Source: Maribacter halichondriae
GTDB lineage: Bacteria > Bacteroidota > Bacteroidia > Flavobacteriales > Flavobacteriaceae
Reading direction: 5' to 3'
DNA: 64,000 nt
NCBI RefSeq assembly: GCF_027474825.1
Contig: NZ_CP107030.1
Location: 2,796,529-2,860,528 of the forward strand
Numbering within the stretch: the first letter of the stretch is position 1; each line of letters opens with the position of its first letter. Below, one piece after another: positions 1 to 7,707 of this stretch. The translations under genes were made by a program, and so were the position numbers. The notes beneath the pieces were generated by a model. The model saw nothing but the letters and a program-made list of their open reading frames with translations. It had not been told where the DNA came from and searched no databases.

Positions 1-1
1 A

Positions 2-73
2 ATTGTTTTAAATCCTATGCTTACTTTAAAACCGAGTGAGGCTCTGATAAAATTTGATGAACGACAAACATAA
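2..73 (+). CDS. possible 3' end of an upstream gene (partial)
   Basis: This reading frame is open from the left edge of the window and stops with TAA at 71-73, giving about 23 residues that end in KFDERQT. It is the only hint of a gene here. The stretch is too short to assign a family or to be sure that it codes. If real, it is the C-terminal tail of a gene lying mostly outside the window. Confidence 0.2.
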   Translation: MVLNPMLTLKPSEALIKFDERQT

Positions 74-520
74 AATAAAAATCGAACTAAATCGAGGCCA
101 AACGCCCTAGGTTTTTTAATAGATATAATTAATGTCTCTATCTAATTGTCCTTAGGAAATATTGATTTTCTTTTTGGTATTAGGGTCTAAATAAAGATTT
201 CATGTCCCCGGTACTAATGGATTTTTTATTGTTTGAAATAACTCACATTTTTAATCTATATATGCTAAAATGAGAAAATAGGGTTTGCCCGGATCAATAG
301 CCGTTCAACGAAAAAATATTTAAGATGTTAAACTTTTGTTACTTTTGTATCGGCAAATAGAAAAATAGACCGAATATCATCGTTTTGAAGAAGCATACGG
401 AATTTTCAAAAGGCATTTTCTGGATTTTTATTTTCTGGTTATATTAAAAGGGCAAGGCGTATGATACAAATTTTATGGTCTTTAAAGCAGTATTAAAATT
501 TTACTTAAAAATAAAATGGT
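74..520. other. AT-rich intergenic region
   Basis: There is no convincing coding frame here on either strand. The region is AT-rich. The only regulatory-looking element is a TACTTTTG box at 340-347, which fits the Bacteroidota -7 consensus TAnnTTTG, but no well-spaced -33 element precedes it. The leader to the Kelch lipoprotein gene would then be about 170 bases long. Confidence 0.4.
340..347 (+). promoter_or_regulatory. possible -7 box upstream of the Kelch lipoprotein gene
   Basis: TACTTTTG matches the Bacteroidota TAnnTTTG -7 element. I see no TTTG or TTG 17-23 bases upstream, so support is weak. Confidence 0.2.
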
Positions 521-1834
521 ATGAAAATTAAAAAAATTGGTTTATTGGGCCTGATGGCCATCGCCCTCTTCGGGTGCAAAAAAAGTGACGATACACCCAC
601 TCCTCCTATAGATCCGCCGCCTCCGGCTAATATGGCTCCTGGAGCTTTTGACTTATTGGAGGCCACCGATGGGGCCGAAGGAGTGGACTTTCTGCCTACC
701 TTGACTTGGCAGGCCGCTACAGATCCTGAAGGAGATACTGTCAGTTACGACCTCTTTTTGGATACCGCAGATGATCCAACAACTCTTTTGTCGGGCGGAC
801 TTTCCGCTACATCTTTTACGGTAGCCGATAGTCTTGAGAGGGCTACTGACTACAATTGGAAAGTAGTTGCCAAAGACACTGAGGGAAATACGACTTCTAG
901 CGTTGTTTTCGGCTTTACCACGGTGGGATTGGTCACTCCGTCCGACCCGGTAACGTCTGCCGCGGAATTTACGGCACGTCAAGGTCACGCCTCAGCGGCC
1001 TTCGATGGCAAACTCTGGGTAATTGGCGGAAATGATATCGACAACATTCAGCATGATGTATGGTCTTCTACCGACGGTGCCACGTGGACGTTAGAGACAG
1101 CCGATCCAGGTTTTGAGACGCGTTCAAGTCATGCTTCGGTCGTATTCCAAAATCAATTATGGGTAATTGGTGGGGTTTCTTTTCGCCAGATAGATAACGG
1201 CCCAGGAGTACCACCTACGGACGAATTGTATTATCTAGAGGATGTCTGGTCTAGTACGAACGGTACTGATTGGATAGAGCAAGCCGATACTGTAGGTTTC
1301 GGGCCACGTGATGGGATAACCGCAGGGGTGCTCGGAGACAAAATTTTCGTAATCGGCGGATTTGATGGTACCGATTACAAAAACGATGTATGGTCGACTA
1401 CTGATGGCGTGACTTGGGTAGAAGAAACTGCTTCAGCAGAATTTTCACCAAGATCTGGTCACACTACTGCGATTTTTGATAACAAGATCTGGGTTGCGGG
1501 AGGTTGGAATGGAGTTGATACGTATAACGACGTATGGTACAGTTCCGATGGAGTTACTTGGACCGAAGCTACCGACGATGGGCCATTTTCATTACCTGTA
1601 AATATGACTATGACGGCCTTTGACGGCAAGCTTTGGGTCATTGGAGGTTTTACAACGACCGCAGTGAACGATATTTGGTATAGTTCCGATGGTGTAGAAT
1701 GGCGACAATCGTTACCCACAGCTGGTTTTTCTGCAAGAGGCGAACATACCACCGTCTTGTTTAATGATAAATTATGGGTTATTGGTGGATATGATGGCAC
1801 TAGTTTGGTAAACGATGTCTGGGTTATCGATTAA
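521..1834 (+). CDS. Kelch-repeat beta-propeller lipoprotein
   Basis: This is a predicted outer-surface or periplasmic lipoprotein of 437 aa. It has a lipoprotein signal peptide ending in the lipobox LFGC (Cys19), then a Pro-rich linker (about 25-36). A fibronectin-like segment (about 38-134) contains the pattern PTLTW...DPEGD...YDLFLD seen in many Bacteroidota surface proteins. From about residue 153 to the end there are six Kelch-type blades, each built around LWVIGG followed by NDVWSSTDG.TW, which suggests a complete six-bladed propeller. The repeat core is seen directly. The ligand or enzymatic role is unknown; propellers of this kind often bind proteins or glycans at the surface. The gene stands alone, with a strong terminator just downstream. 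The ATG at 521 is chosen because it gives a clean signal peptide. Confidence 0.85.
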   Translation: MKIKKIGLLGLMAIALFGCKKSDDTPTPPIDPPPPANMAPGAFDLLEATDGAEGVDFLPTLTWQAATDPEGDTVSYDLFLDTADDPTTLLSGGLSATSFTVADSLERATDYNWKVVAKDTEGNTTSSVVFGFTTVGLVTPSDPVTSAAEFTARQGHASAAFDGKLWVIGGNDIDNIQHDVWSSTDGATWTLETADPGFETRSSHASVVFQNQLWVIGGVSFRQIDNGPGVPPTDELYYLEDVWSSTNGTDWIEQADTVGFGPRDGITAGVLGDKIFVIGGFDGTDYKNDVWSTTDGVTWVEETASAEFSPRSGHTTAIFDNKIWVAGGWNGVDTYNDVWYSSDGVTWTEATDDGPFSLPVNMTMTAFDGKLWVIGGFTTTAVNDIWYSSDGVEWRQSLPTAGFSARGEHTTVLFNDKLWVIGGYDGTSLVNDVWVID

Positions 1835-1889
1835 AGAATGACCTTGAAAATTCAAAGAGGATATTCAACGATTGAATTATTAAGTATTG

Positions 1890-1932
1890 AACAACGGCCG
1901 AAAACTGCTAAACAGTTTTCGGCCGTTGTTTT
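1890..1932 (+). terminator. strong intrinsic terminator
   Basis: There is a perfect 18-bp inverted repeat (arms 1890-1907 and 1913-1930) around a 5-base CTAAA loop, with Ts following. It lies 55 bases after the Kelch lipoprotein stop. It is symmetrical, but only the plus-strand gene ends here. Confidence 0.9.
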
Positions 1933-2055
1933 GTAGGCTACAAAAGTTTGGACATCTATTGTTCATCAAGAAATTGGTCAAGTTTCCCTTTTGCGGAAAA
2001 GACTACATAAGATTCGTAACTTGGTCTACAGAATTTCAAAACAGAGTTTGCCGCT

Positions 2056-2976
2056 TTGAAGAGGGAAAATGAGTATACCAGATTGATAAAAACCGAAGCT
2101 AAACGCCTCGATTTTTTGTCATGCGGTATTTCGAAGGCCGATTTTTTGGAGGAGGAAGCTCCTCGGCTTGAAAAATGGCTCAGTAAAAACATGCACGGCG
2201 AAATGGCCTATATGGAAAACCATTTTGACAAACGGTTGGATCCCAGGTTATTGGTCGATGGAGCAAAATCGGTCATTTCTTTGTTGTTGAATTATCATCC
2301 GGAGGAAACCCAAAACGAGGATACATACAAGATTTCAAAGTATGCTTACGGAAATGATTACCACCACGTCATCAAAGCAAAACTAAGGCAGCTCCAAAAA
2401 TTTGTCTCCGAAGAAATCGGGGAAGTCAACGGTCGGGCATTTGTAGATTCCGCCCCGGTTTTAGATAAGGCCTGGGCTGCCAAAAGCGGATTAGGTTGGA
2501 TGGGCAAGCACAGTAACTTATTGACAAAAGAAGTAGGCTCTTTCTATTTTATCGCGGAGCTAATCATTGATCTGGAATTAGAATATGATACTCCGGTTAC
2601 AGATCATTGTGGCACATGCACGGCCTGTATCGATGCATGCCCAACAGAAGCCATTGTTGAACCCTATGTTGTTGATGGAAGTAAATGTATTTCCTATTTT
2701 ACCATCGAGTTAAAAAACGAGATTCCCACATCGGTAAAAGGTCAGTTCGACGATTGGGTTTTTGGCTGTGATGTTTGTCAAGATGTTTGTCCATGGAATC
2801 GCTTTTCCAAATCACATAACGAACCTTTGTTCAATCCGCATCCCGATCTACTTTCCATGACCAAAAAAGACTGGGAAGATATTACGGAAGATGTTTTCAA
2901 AAAAGTGTTTCAGAAATCAGCGGTAAAACGCACCAAATTTTCCGGTCTAAAACGGAATATCAACTTTCTTAAATAG
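2056..2976 (+). CDS. queG: epoxyqueuosine reductase QueG
   Basis: QueG catalyses the last step of queuosine synthesis, reducing epoxyqueuosine to queuosine in tRNA with a cobalamin cofactor and two [4Fe-4S] clusters in the cytoplasm. The 306-aa protein shows the family core: VDSAP with the presumed general acid Asp131, then [10 protein letters not shown]. It has the ferredoxin-like set Cys185, 188, 191, 195 (CxxCxxCxxxCP) and the second set Cys211, 238, 241, 245 ([12 protein letters not shown]). The length is shorter than enterobacterial QueG, which carries a C-terminal HEAT-like extension, but normal for Bacteroidota. The start is a TTG at 2056. No in-frame ATG occurs before residue 46, and starting there would delete conserved sequence. 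No preQ1-type riboswitch is evident upstream. Confidence 0.93.
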   Translation: MKRENEYTRLIKTEAKRLDFLSCGISKADFLEEEAPRLEKWLSKNMHGEMAYMENHFDKRLDPRLLVDGAKSVISLLLNYHPEETQNEDTYKISKYAYGNDYHHVIKAKLRQLQKFVSEEIGEVNGRAFVDSAPVLDKAWAAKSGLGWMGKHSNLLTKEVGSFYFIAELIIDLELEYDTPVTDHCGTCTACIDACPTEAIVEPYVVDGSKCISYFTIELKNEIPTSVKGQFDDWVFGCDVCQDVCPWNRFSKSHNEPLFNPHPDLLSMTKKDWEDITEDVFKKVFQKSAVKRTKFSGLKRNINFLK

Positions 2977-3004
2977 CTCTTTGGTTTTAAAGACTAAATC
3001 TGTT

Positions 3005-3030
3005 CCCCTCCTTAGGAGGGGCTAGGGAGG
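3005..3030. repeat. CCCCTCC/GGAGGGG palindromic repeat
   Basis: CCCCTCC pairs with GGAGGGG across TTA, and a further GGGAGG copy follows at once. This looks like a REP-like intergenic element and could fold as a hairpin downstream of queG. It has no T tract on the plus strand, so it is not a canonical terminator. Confidence 0.5.
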
Positions 3031-3146
3031 ACTTCGAATTTCAAAAATCTCCCGTAATACGAACATAATTTTCTGGTCTTAAAATAAATATTCAATTCGT
3101 TAGATCTAAAGAATAGGTAAGGATTCAAAATATTGGCCCCAAATTA

Positions 3147-3179
3147 CTCCCCCTCCCTGAAAGGGGGTTCGGGGGAGGG
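3147..3179. repeat. second C/G-run dyad element
   Basis: CTCCCCCTCCC is followed by GGGGG, TTC and GGGGGAGGG, so several alternative pairings are possible. It resembles the element at 3005-3030 in composition and is probably from the same class of dispersed intergenic repeat. Confidence 0.45.
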
Positions 3180-3290
3180 CGTCGCAAACGTTTTCGCTAC
3201 AGCTACTTCTTCATTAATTATAAAGCTTAGGTCAAGCGAACGTTTAAAATGGTATCTTGTTTGGCAGAATTTCCACCAAACCTTTAGAAA

Positions 3291-4601
3291 ATGAAAATAG
3301 GAAAACCCAGTTTAAGTTTTTGGCAAATATTCAATATGAACGTTGGATTTCTGGGAATCCAATATAGTTTCGGACTGCAACAAACTGCGATCAATCCAAT
3401 TTTCTTGTATTTGGGGGCTCCTGAAGAGATGCTGCCGATTTTGAATATAGCCGGACCGGTTACCGGGTTGGTGGTGCAACCGATTATCGGAGCAATGTCC
3501 GATAAAACATGGTCTCCCAAATGGGGTCGGCGCAAACCCTATTTTTTAATTGGTGCCGTAATCGGTAGTCTCTGTTTGTTTGCTTTTCCCACGAGTCCGG
3601 TGTTGTGGTTTGCGGTTGGACTATTATGGATTCTAGATGTCGGTAACAATATGGCCATGGAACCCTATCGCGCGTTTGTGGGTGATAAACTACCCGAAAA
3701 ACAGTTGAGTATGGGGTACCAAATGCAGAGCTTGTTCGTAGGGGCGGGAATACTTTTGGCAAATGGATCAATTGTACTTTTCCAATATCTTTTTGGTGGT
3801 GATTCCATCGAGGTTGCGGGTGAGATCCCCCAATGGCTATACTATTCATTTTACATAGGTGGAATTTTGTCTATTACGACCATCTTATGGTCGGTTTTTA
3901 AAACGCCCGAAATTCCTCCTTCAACTGAAGAATTGGCCGAAATCAATCATACCAAGACTTTGCCAATTGGTCAGCGGATTGCCAAGCCCTTTGCCGAGAT
4001 TTCGGAAGCAATCAAAGAAATGCCCAAATTCATGTGGAAAATAGGGGCGGTCTATCTTTTTCAATGGTATGCGCTTTTTGTCTATTGGCAGTATATTACA
4101 CCACTTTTTAAACTCACTTTGGGCTATTCCACCTCCGAGGCAGCTTCACAATCCGCCCAGATGAGCTTGACCTATAATATTGTCACCATGGTAGTTGCCT
4201 TGGCGTTGGTACCGCTCACCTTAAAATATGGAGGAAAAAAGGTATATGCGCTGAGTTTGGTCGGTACCGGGTTGGCACTTTTCGCAATTCCCTTTATTGG
4301 TGACCCCAAACTTGTACTCGCACCTATGGTCTTATTTGGTATAGGTTGGGCGGCCATGATGGGTATACCCTATACCATGGTTTCCAAAGTAGTGCCCCAA
4401 GAGCGGCGAGGGGTGTATATGGGTATTTTGAATATGATGATCGTGATTCCCATGGGAATAGAAACGTTGACTTTCGGTCCTATTTATAAATACATATTAG
4501 GTAATAATGCTGTGAACGCTATTCTTTTTGCGGGCGTATTTTTTATTATTTCTGCTATTTTGGCCATGCGATTAAACGTTTCAAAGGCAGCGGATGACTA
4601 A
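3291..4601 (+). CDS. MFS sugar transporter, SLC45/GPH type
   Basis: This is a predicted inner-membrane sugar:cation symporter of 436 aa with about 12 hydrophobic segments. The loop after the second helix carries SDKTWSPKWGRRKPY (about 70-84), the SLC45/sucrose-maltose version of the MFS motif, and the second half repeats the pattern with VSKVVPQERRGVYMG. Related Bacteroidota proteins often sit in maltose or sucrose utilisation loci, but none of those enzymes is adjacent here, so the substrate is inferred only as a di- or oligosaccharide. The N-terminus (MKIGKPSLSFWQIFNMNVGF) is typical of the family and supports the chosen ATG. It is followed 74 bases later by maeB, probably with its own promoter. 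Confidence 0.85.
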   Translation: MKIGKPSLSFWQIFNMNVGFLGIQYSFGLQQTAINPIFLYLGAPEEMLPILNIAGPVTGLVVQPIIGAMSDKTWSPKWGRRKPYFLIGAVIGSLCLFAFPTSPVLWFAVGLLWILDVGNNMAMEPYRAFVGDKLPEKQLSMGYQMQSLFVGAGILLANGSIVLFQYLFGGDSIEVAGEIPQWLYYSFYIGGILSITTILWSVFKTPEIPPSTEELAEINHTKTLPIGQRIAKPFAEISEAIKEMPKFMWKIGAVYLFQWYALFVYWQYITPLFKLTLGYSTSEAASQSAQMSLTYNIVTMVVALALVPLTLKYGGKKVYALSLVGTGLALFAIPFIGDPKLVLAPMVLFGIGWAAMMGIPYTMVSKVVPQERRGVYMGILNMMIVIPMGIETLTFGPIYKYILGNNAVNAILFAGVFFIISAILAMRLNVSKAADD

Positions 4602-4647
4602 TATCTAAACTTTGAGACGTCTCGCTGATTTTTCCGAAGAATACCCC

Positions 4648-4655
4648 TAAATTTG
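4648..4655 (+). promoter_or_regulatory. possible -7 box for maeB
   Basis: TAAATTTG fits TAnnTTTG and lies 20 bases before the maeB ATG. No TTG-type -33 element is at the usual spacing, so this is tentative. Confidence 0.3.
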
Positions 4656-4675
4656 TTTCCCAAAACCAGAAGACC

Positions 4676-6970
4676 ATGAGCAAACAAAAGCAACGAAGGG
4701 AAGCATTGATTTATCACGCCAAGCCTCAGCCAGGTAAGATAAAAGTGGTGCCTACCAAACCCTATGCTACCCAACGCGATCTAGCGCTGGCATATTCACC
4801 TGGCGTTGCTGAACCTTGTCTCGAAATAAAAAAGAATAAGGAGAATGTCTACAAATACACCGCCAAGGGCAATCTGGTCGCCATTATTTCGAACGGAACC
4901 GCTGTTTTGGGTTTGGGGAATATTGGACCTGAGGCCTCTAAGCCGGTTATGGAGGGAAAAAGTCTGCTCTTTAAGATTTTCGCGGATATCGATGGAATTG
5001 ATATCGAGGTAGATACCGAGGATGTGGATAAATTCGTCGAAACCGTAAAAATGATTGCCCCGACCTTTGGAGGAATCAATCTAGAGGATATAAAGGCACC
5101 CGAAGCCTTTGAAATAGAACGAAGACTTAAGGAAGAACTTGATATTCCCGTGATGCATGATGACCAGCATGGTACGGCCATTATCTCGGCGGCTGCCTTA
5201 TTGAATGCGCTAGAGATCACCAAAAAGAAAATAGATAAAGTTCGTATTGTAATTAGTGGGGCAGGGGCCGCAGCGGTCTCTTGTACCAAATTGTATAAAG
5301 CCTTTGGTGCAAAAACCGAGAATATCGTGATGTTGGATAGTAAAGGTGTGATTCGCAAAGATGCACCTGATTTGGCCGCCTCTAAAATTGAGTTCGCCAC
5401 GGATAGAAAAATAGACACTCTCGAAGATGCCATGAAAGATGCCGATGTTTTTGTAGGCCTCTCCATTGCTGATATCGTAAGTCCGAAAATGCTAAAATCA
5501 ATGGCCAAGGACCCTATCGTCTTTGCCATGGCGAACCCAAACCCTGAAATCGATTATAATCTGGCCGTAAAAACCCGGAAGGATATCATTATGGCTACTG
5601 GTCGTTCCGACCATCCGAACCAAGTCAATAATGTATTGGGTTTCCCCTTTATTTTTAGAGGAGCTTTAGATGTTCGTGCGACAAAAATAAATGAGGAAAT
5701 GAAAATGGCGGCGGTTCGTGCCTTGGCCGAACTGACCAAGGAAAATGTGCCTGAACAAGTCAATATCGCCTATGGAAAGACAAGGTTGGCCTTTGGTAAG
5801 GAATACATCATACCAAAACCCTTCGACCCTCGATTGATTGCTGAAATCCCTCCTGCTGTGGCACGGGCTGCCATGGAAAGTGGGGTGGCAAAAAACCCAA
5901 TTGAAGATTGGGAGAAATATAAGGAAGAACTGTTGCAGCGCTCTGGTAATGACAATAAAATAGTAAGACAATTGCACGATCGTGCAAGAATGAAGGCCAA
6001 AAGAATCGTATTTGCAGAGGCCGACCAATTGGATGTCATGAAGGCCGCTCAAATTGCTTTTGAGGAGGGTGTCGCCATTCCTATTTTATTGGGTAGAAAG
6101 CATACCATCAAAGTCCTAAAAAAAGAACTTGATTTTGATGCCGACCTAATGGTCATCGATTCACATTCAGATGAGGCGAACGCAAAGAGAGAGCAATACG
6201 CACAACAATATTTTCAAAATAGGCAACGACGTGGCGTGACGCTGTACGGAGCTCGTCAAAAAATGCGCGAGCGCACTTATTTTGGGTCTATGATGGTTCT
6301 TGAAGGCGATGCCGATGGTATGATCTCGGGTTATTCTCGGGCCTATCCGACTTTGGTAAAGCCAATTTTTGAGGTAATTGGGCGTGCGGCGGATGTAAAA
6401 AAGGTATCAACGGTACACATAATGACGACCGATCGAGGCCCAATATTCTTGGCTGATACCTCTATCAATATAGATCCTACCGCAGAAGAATTGGCGGAAA
6501 TAACCCAAATGACGGCAAACGTGGCGATGACTTTCGGATTTAGTCCCGTTATAGCACTGCTGTCGTATGCAAATTTCGGGTCTTCTACGCATCCATCGGC
6601 AACCAAAGTTCGAAAAGCAGTCAAGATATTACATGAAAGTAATCCCGATTTATTGGTCGATGGTGAGATTCAGACCGATTTTGCCTTGAATAAAGAATTG
6701 AACCAAAGTAAGTTTCCATTTTCAAAAATATCCGGACAGAAAGTAAACACATTGATTTTTCCGAATCTTGAATCGGCGAATATCACCTACAAATTGCTAA
6801 AAGAGCTTAATCATGCCGATAGCATAGGCCCGATAATGGTCGGGTTAAGAAAATCGGTGCACATTATCCCACTTGGCGCGAGTGTTGATGAAATCGTGAA
6901 TATGGCCGCTGTGGCCGCTATCGATGCGCAAGAACGGGAGAAGAGAAAGAAAGCGAAAACGGGGAAGTAA
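4676..6970 (+). CDS. maeB: NADP-dependent malic enzyme with C-terminal phosphotransacetylase-like domain
   Basis: This enzyme carries out oxidative decarboxylation of malate to pyruvate with NADP reduction in the cytoplasm, supplying NADPH and pyruvate. The 764-aa length matches hybrid MaeB. The N-terminal malic domain (about 1-160) has YSPGVAEPCLEI and HDDQHGTAIISAAALLNAL. The Rossmann domain (about 165-420) has VISGAGAAAVSC and AMANPNPEID. From about 430 onward is a phosphate acetyl/butyryltransferase-like domain (RMKAKRIVFAEADQLDVMKAA, then STHPSATKVRKAV). In studied MaeB enzymes that domain is regulatory, binding acetyl-CoA, rather than an active PTA. The gene is intact and sits upstream of ruvA and sprA, an arrangement recalled from other flavobacteria. 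Confidence 0.95.
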   Translation: MSKQKQRREALIYHAKPQPGKIKVVPTKPYATQRDLALAYSPGVAEPCLEIKKNKENVYKYTAKGNLVAIISNGTAVLGLGNIGPEASKPVMEGKSLLFKIFADIDGIDIEVDTEDVDKFVETVKMIAPTFGGINLEDIKAPEAFEIERRLKEELDIPVMHDDQHGTAIISAAALLNALEITKKKIDKVRIVISGAGAAAVSCTKLYKAFGAKTENIVMLDSKGVIRKDAPDLAASKIEFATDRKIDTLEDAMKDADVFVGLSIADIVSPKMLKSMAKDPIVFAMANPNPEIDYNLAVKTRKDIIMATGRSDHPNQVNNVLGFPFIFRGALDVRATKINEEMKMAAVRALAELTKENVPEQVNIAYGKTRLAFGKEYIIPKPFDPRLIAEIPPAVARAAMESGVAKNPIEDWEKYKEELLQRSGNDNKIVRQLHDRARMKAKRIVFAEADQLDVMKAAQIAFEEGVAIPILLGRKHTIKVLKKELDFDADLMVIDSHSDEANAKREQYAQQYFQNRQRRGVTLYGARQKMRERTYFGSMMVLEGDADGMISGYSRAYPTLVKPIFEVIGRAADVKKVSTVHIMTTDRGPIFLADTSINIDPTAEELAEITQMTANVAMTFGFSPVIALLSYANFGSSTHPSATKVRKAVKILHESNPDLLVDGEIQTDFALNKELNQSKFPFSKISGQKVNTLIFPNLESANITYKLLKELNHADSIGPIMVGLRKSVHIIPLGASVDEIVNMAAVAAIDAQEREKRKKAKTGK

Positions 6971-7120
6971 GTTGGCAGTTGCCGGATGCAGTATGCAGTT
7001 AATATTTAGTCTTAATCAGAGGTCGGTAGCCCTTGATCATAATTCAAAAACTCATATCGCTGCACCATAACTTTTAACTCTCTTGAACTTGTATGTGAAC
7101 CTTGAACTTGAACTTTAAAA

Positions 7121-7702
7121 ATGATCCACCACTTAAAAGGCAAATTGGTAGAAAAATATCCTACCCACGTTATCATTGAATGTAGCGGAGTCGGCTATTT
7201 TGTAAATATTTCCCTGAATACATTTTCCAAAATTCAGGATGCCGAGAGCATTTCACTTTTTACCCATTTACAGGTGAAGGAAGATTCGCATACCCTTTTT
7301 GGTTTTGCCGAAAAGTCGGAACGCGAGATTTTCAGATTGTTGCTTTCCGTTTCTGGTATTGGTTCAAGTACGGCAAGAACCATGTTGTCTTCATTGTCTC
7401 CCTCCGAAATTCGAGATGCTATTGCCAATGGTAATGCCCCTACCATACAGGCTATCAAAGGTATAGGTGCTAAAACGGCCCAACGGGTAATTTTAGACCT
7501 GCGTGACAAGATTCTGAAAGTCTATGATATTGACGAAGTTTCCACAAATTCAAACAATACAAACAAAGATGAAGCGTTATCTGCATTAGAGGTTCTTGGG
7601 TTCGCCAGACGACAAGCTGAAAATGCGGTTGACAAGGTGTTGAGGCAAGATTCCTCGCTAAGTGTCGAGAATATCATAAAACTCGCGCTGAAAAATTTGT
7701 AA
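7121..7702 (+). CDS. ruvA: Holliday junction branch migration protein RuvA
   Basis: RuvA is the DNA-binding tetrameric subunit of the RuvAB branch-migration complex, which moves Holliday junctions during recombination repair. The 193-aa protein has an N-terminal OB fold (MIHHLKGKLVEKYPTHVIIE, with GYFVNIS), two helix-hairpin-helix motifs (SVSGIGSSTARTML about 86-99 and IKGIGAKTAQRVI about 121-133), and a C-terminal UBA-like domain III (EALSALEVLGFARRQAENAV). The order and length are normal. The sprA reading frame starts six bases after the stop, so the two genes are probably cotranscribed. Confidence 0.96.
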   Translation: MIHHLKGKLVEKYPTHVIIECSGVGYFVNISLNTFSKIQDAESISLFTHLQVKEDSHTLFGFAEKSEREIFRLLLSVSGIGSSTARTMLSSLSPSEIRDAIANGNAPTIQAIKGIGAKTAQRVILDLRDKILKVYDIDEVSTNSNNTNKDEALSALEVLGFARRQAENAVDKVLRQDSSLSVENIIKLALKNL

Positions 7703-7707
7703 TAAGT

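Larger units (their letters stand above)
2977..3290. other. intergenic region with GC-rich inverted repeats
   Basis: This 314-base gap has no credible coding frame. It holds two GC-rich dyad elements (3005-3030 and 3147-3179) that stand out from the AT-rich surroundings and resemble the dispersed CCCCTCC/GGAGGGG repeats common between flavobacterial genes. Confidence 0.5.

Noticed and set aside
1000..1800. DNA-level repeats in the Kelch gene
   Set aside because: The periodicity is explained by the six protein blades, and the nucleotide copies are diverged.
1887..2072. 61-codon plus-strand frame between the Kelch gene and queG
   Set aside because: It runs through the perfect terminator hairpin at 1890-1930 and overlaps the start of queG in another frame.
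3005..3030. terminator of queG
   Set aside because: The dyad has no T tract on the plus strand and looks like a dispersed repeat, so I left it as a repeat.
4849..5529. 226-codon open frame on the minus strand within maeB
   Set aside because: It is fully antisense to the intact maeB gene, has a serine/leucine-rich composition typical of the complementary frame, and shows no family motif.
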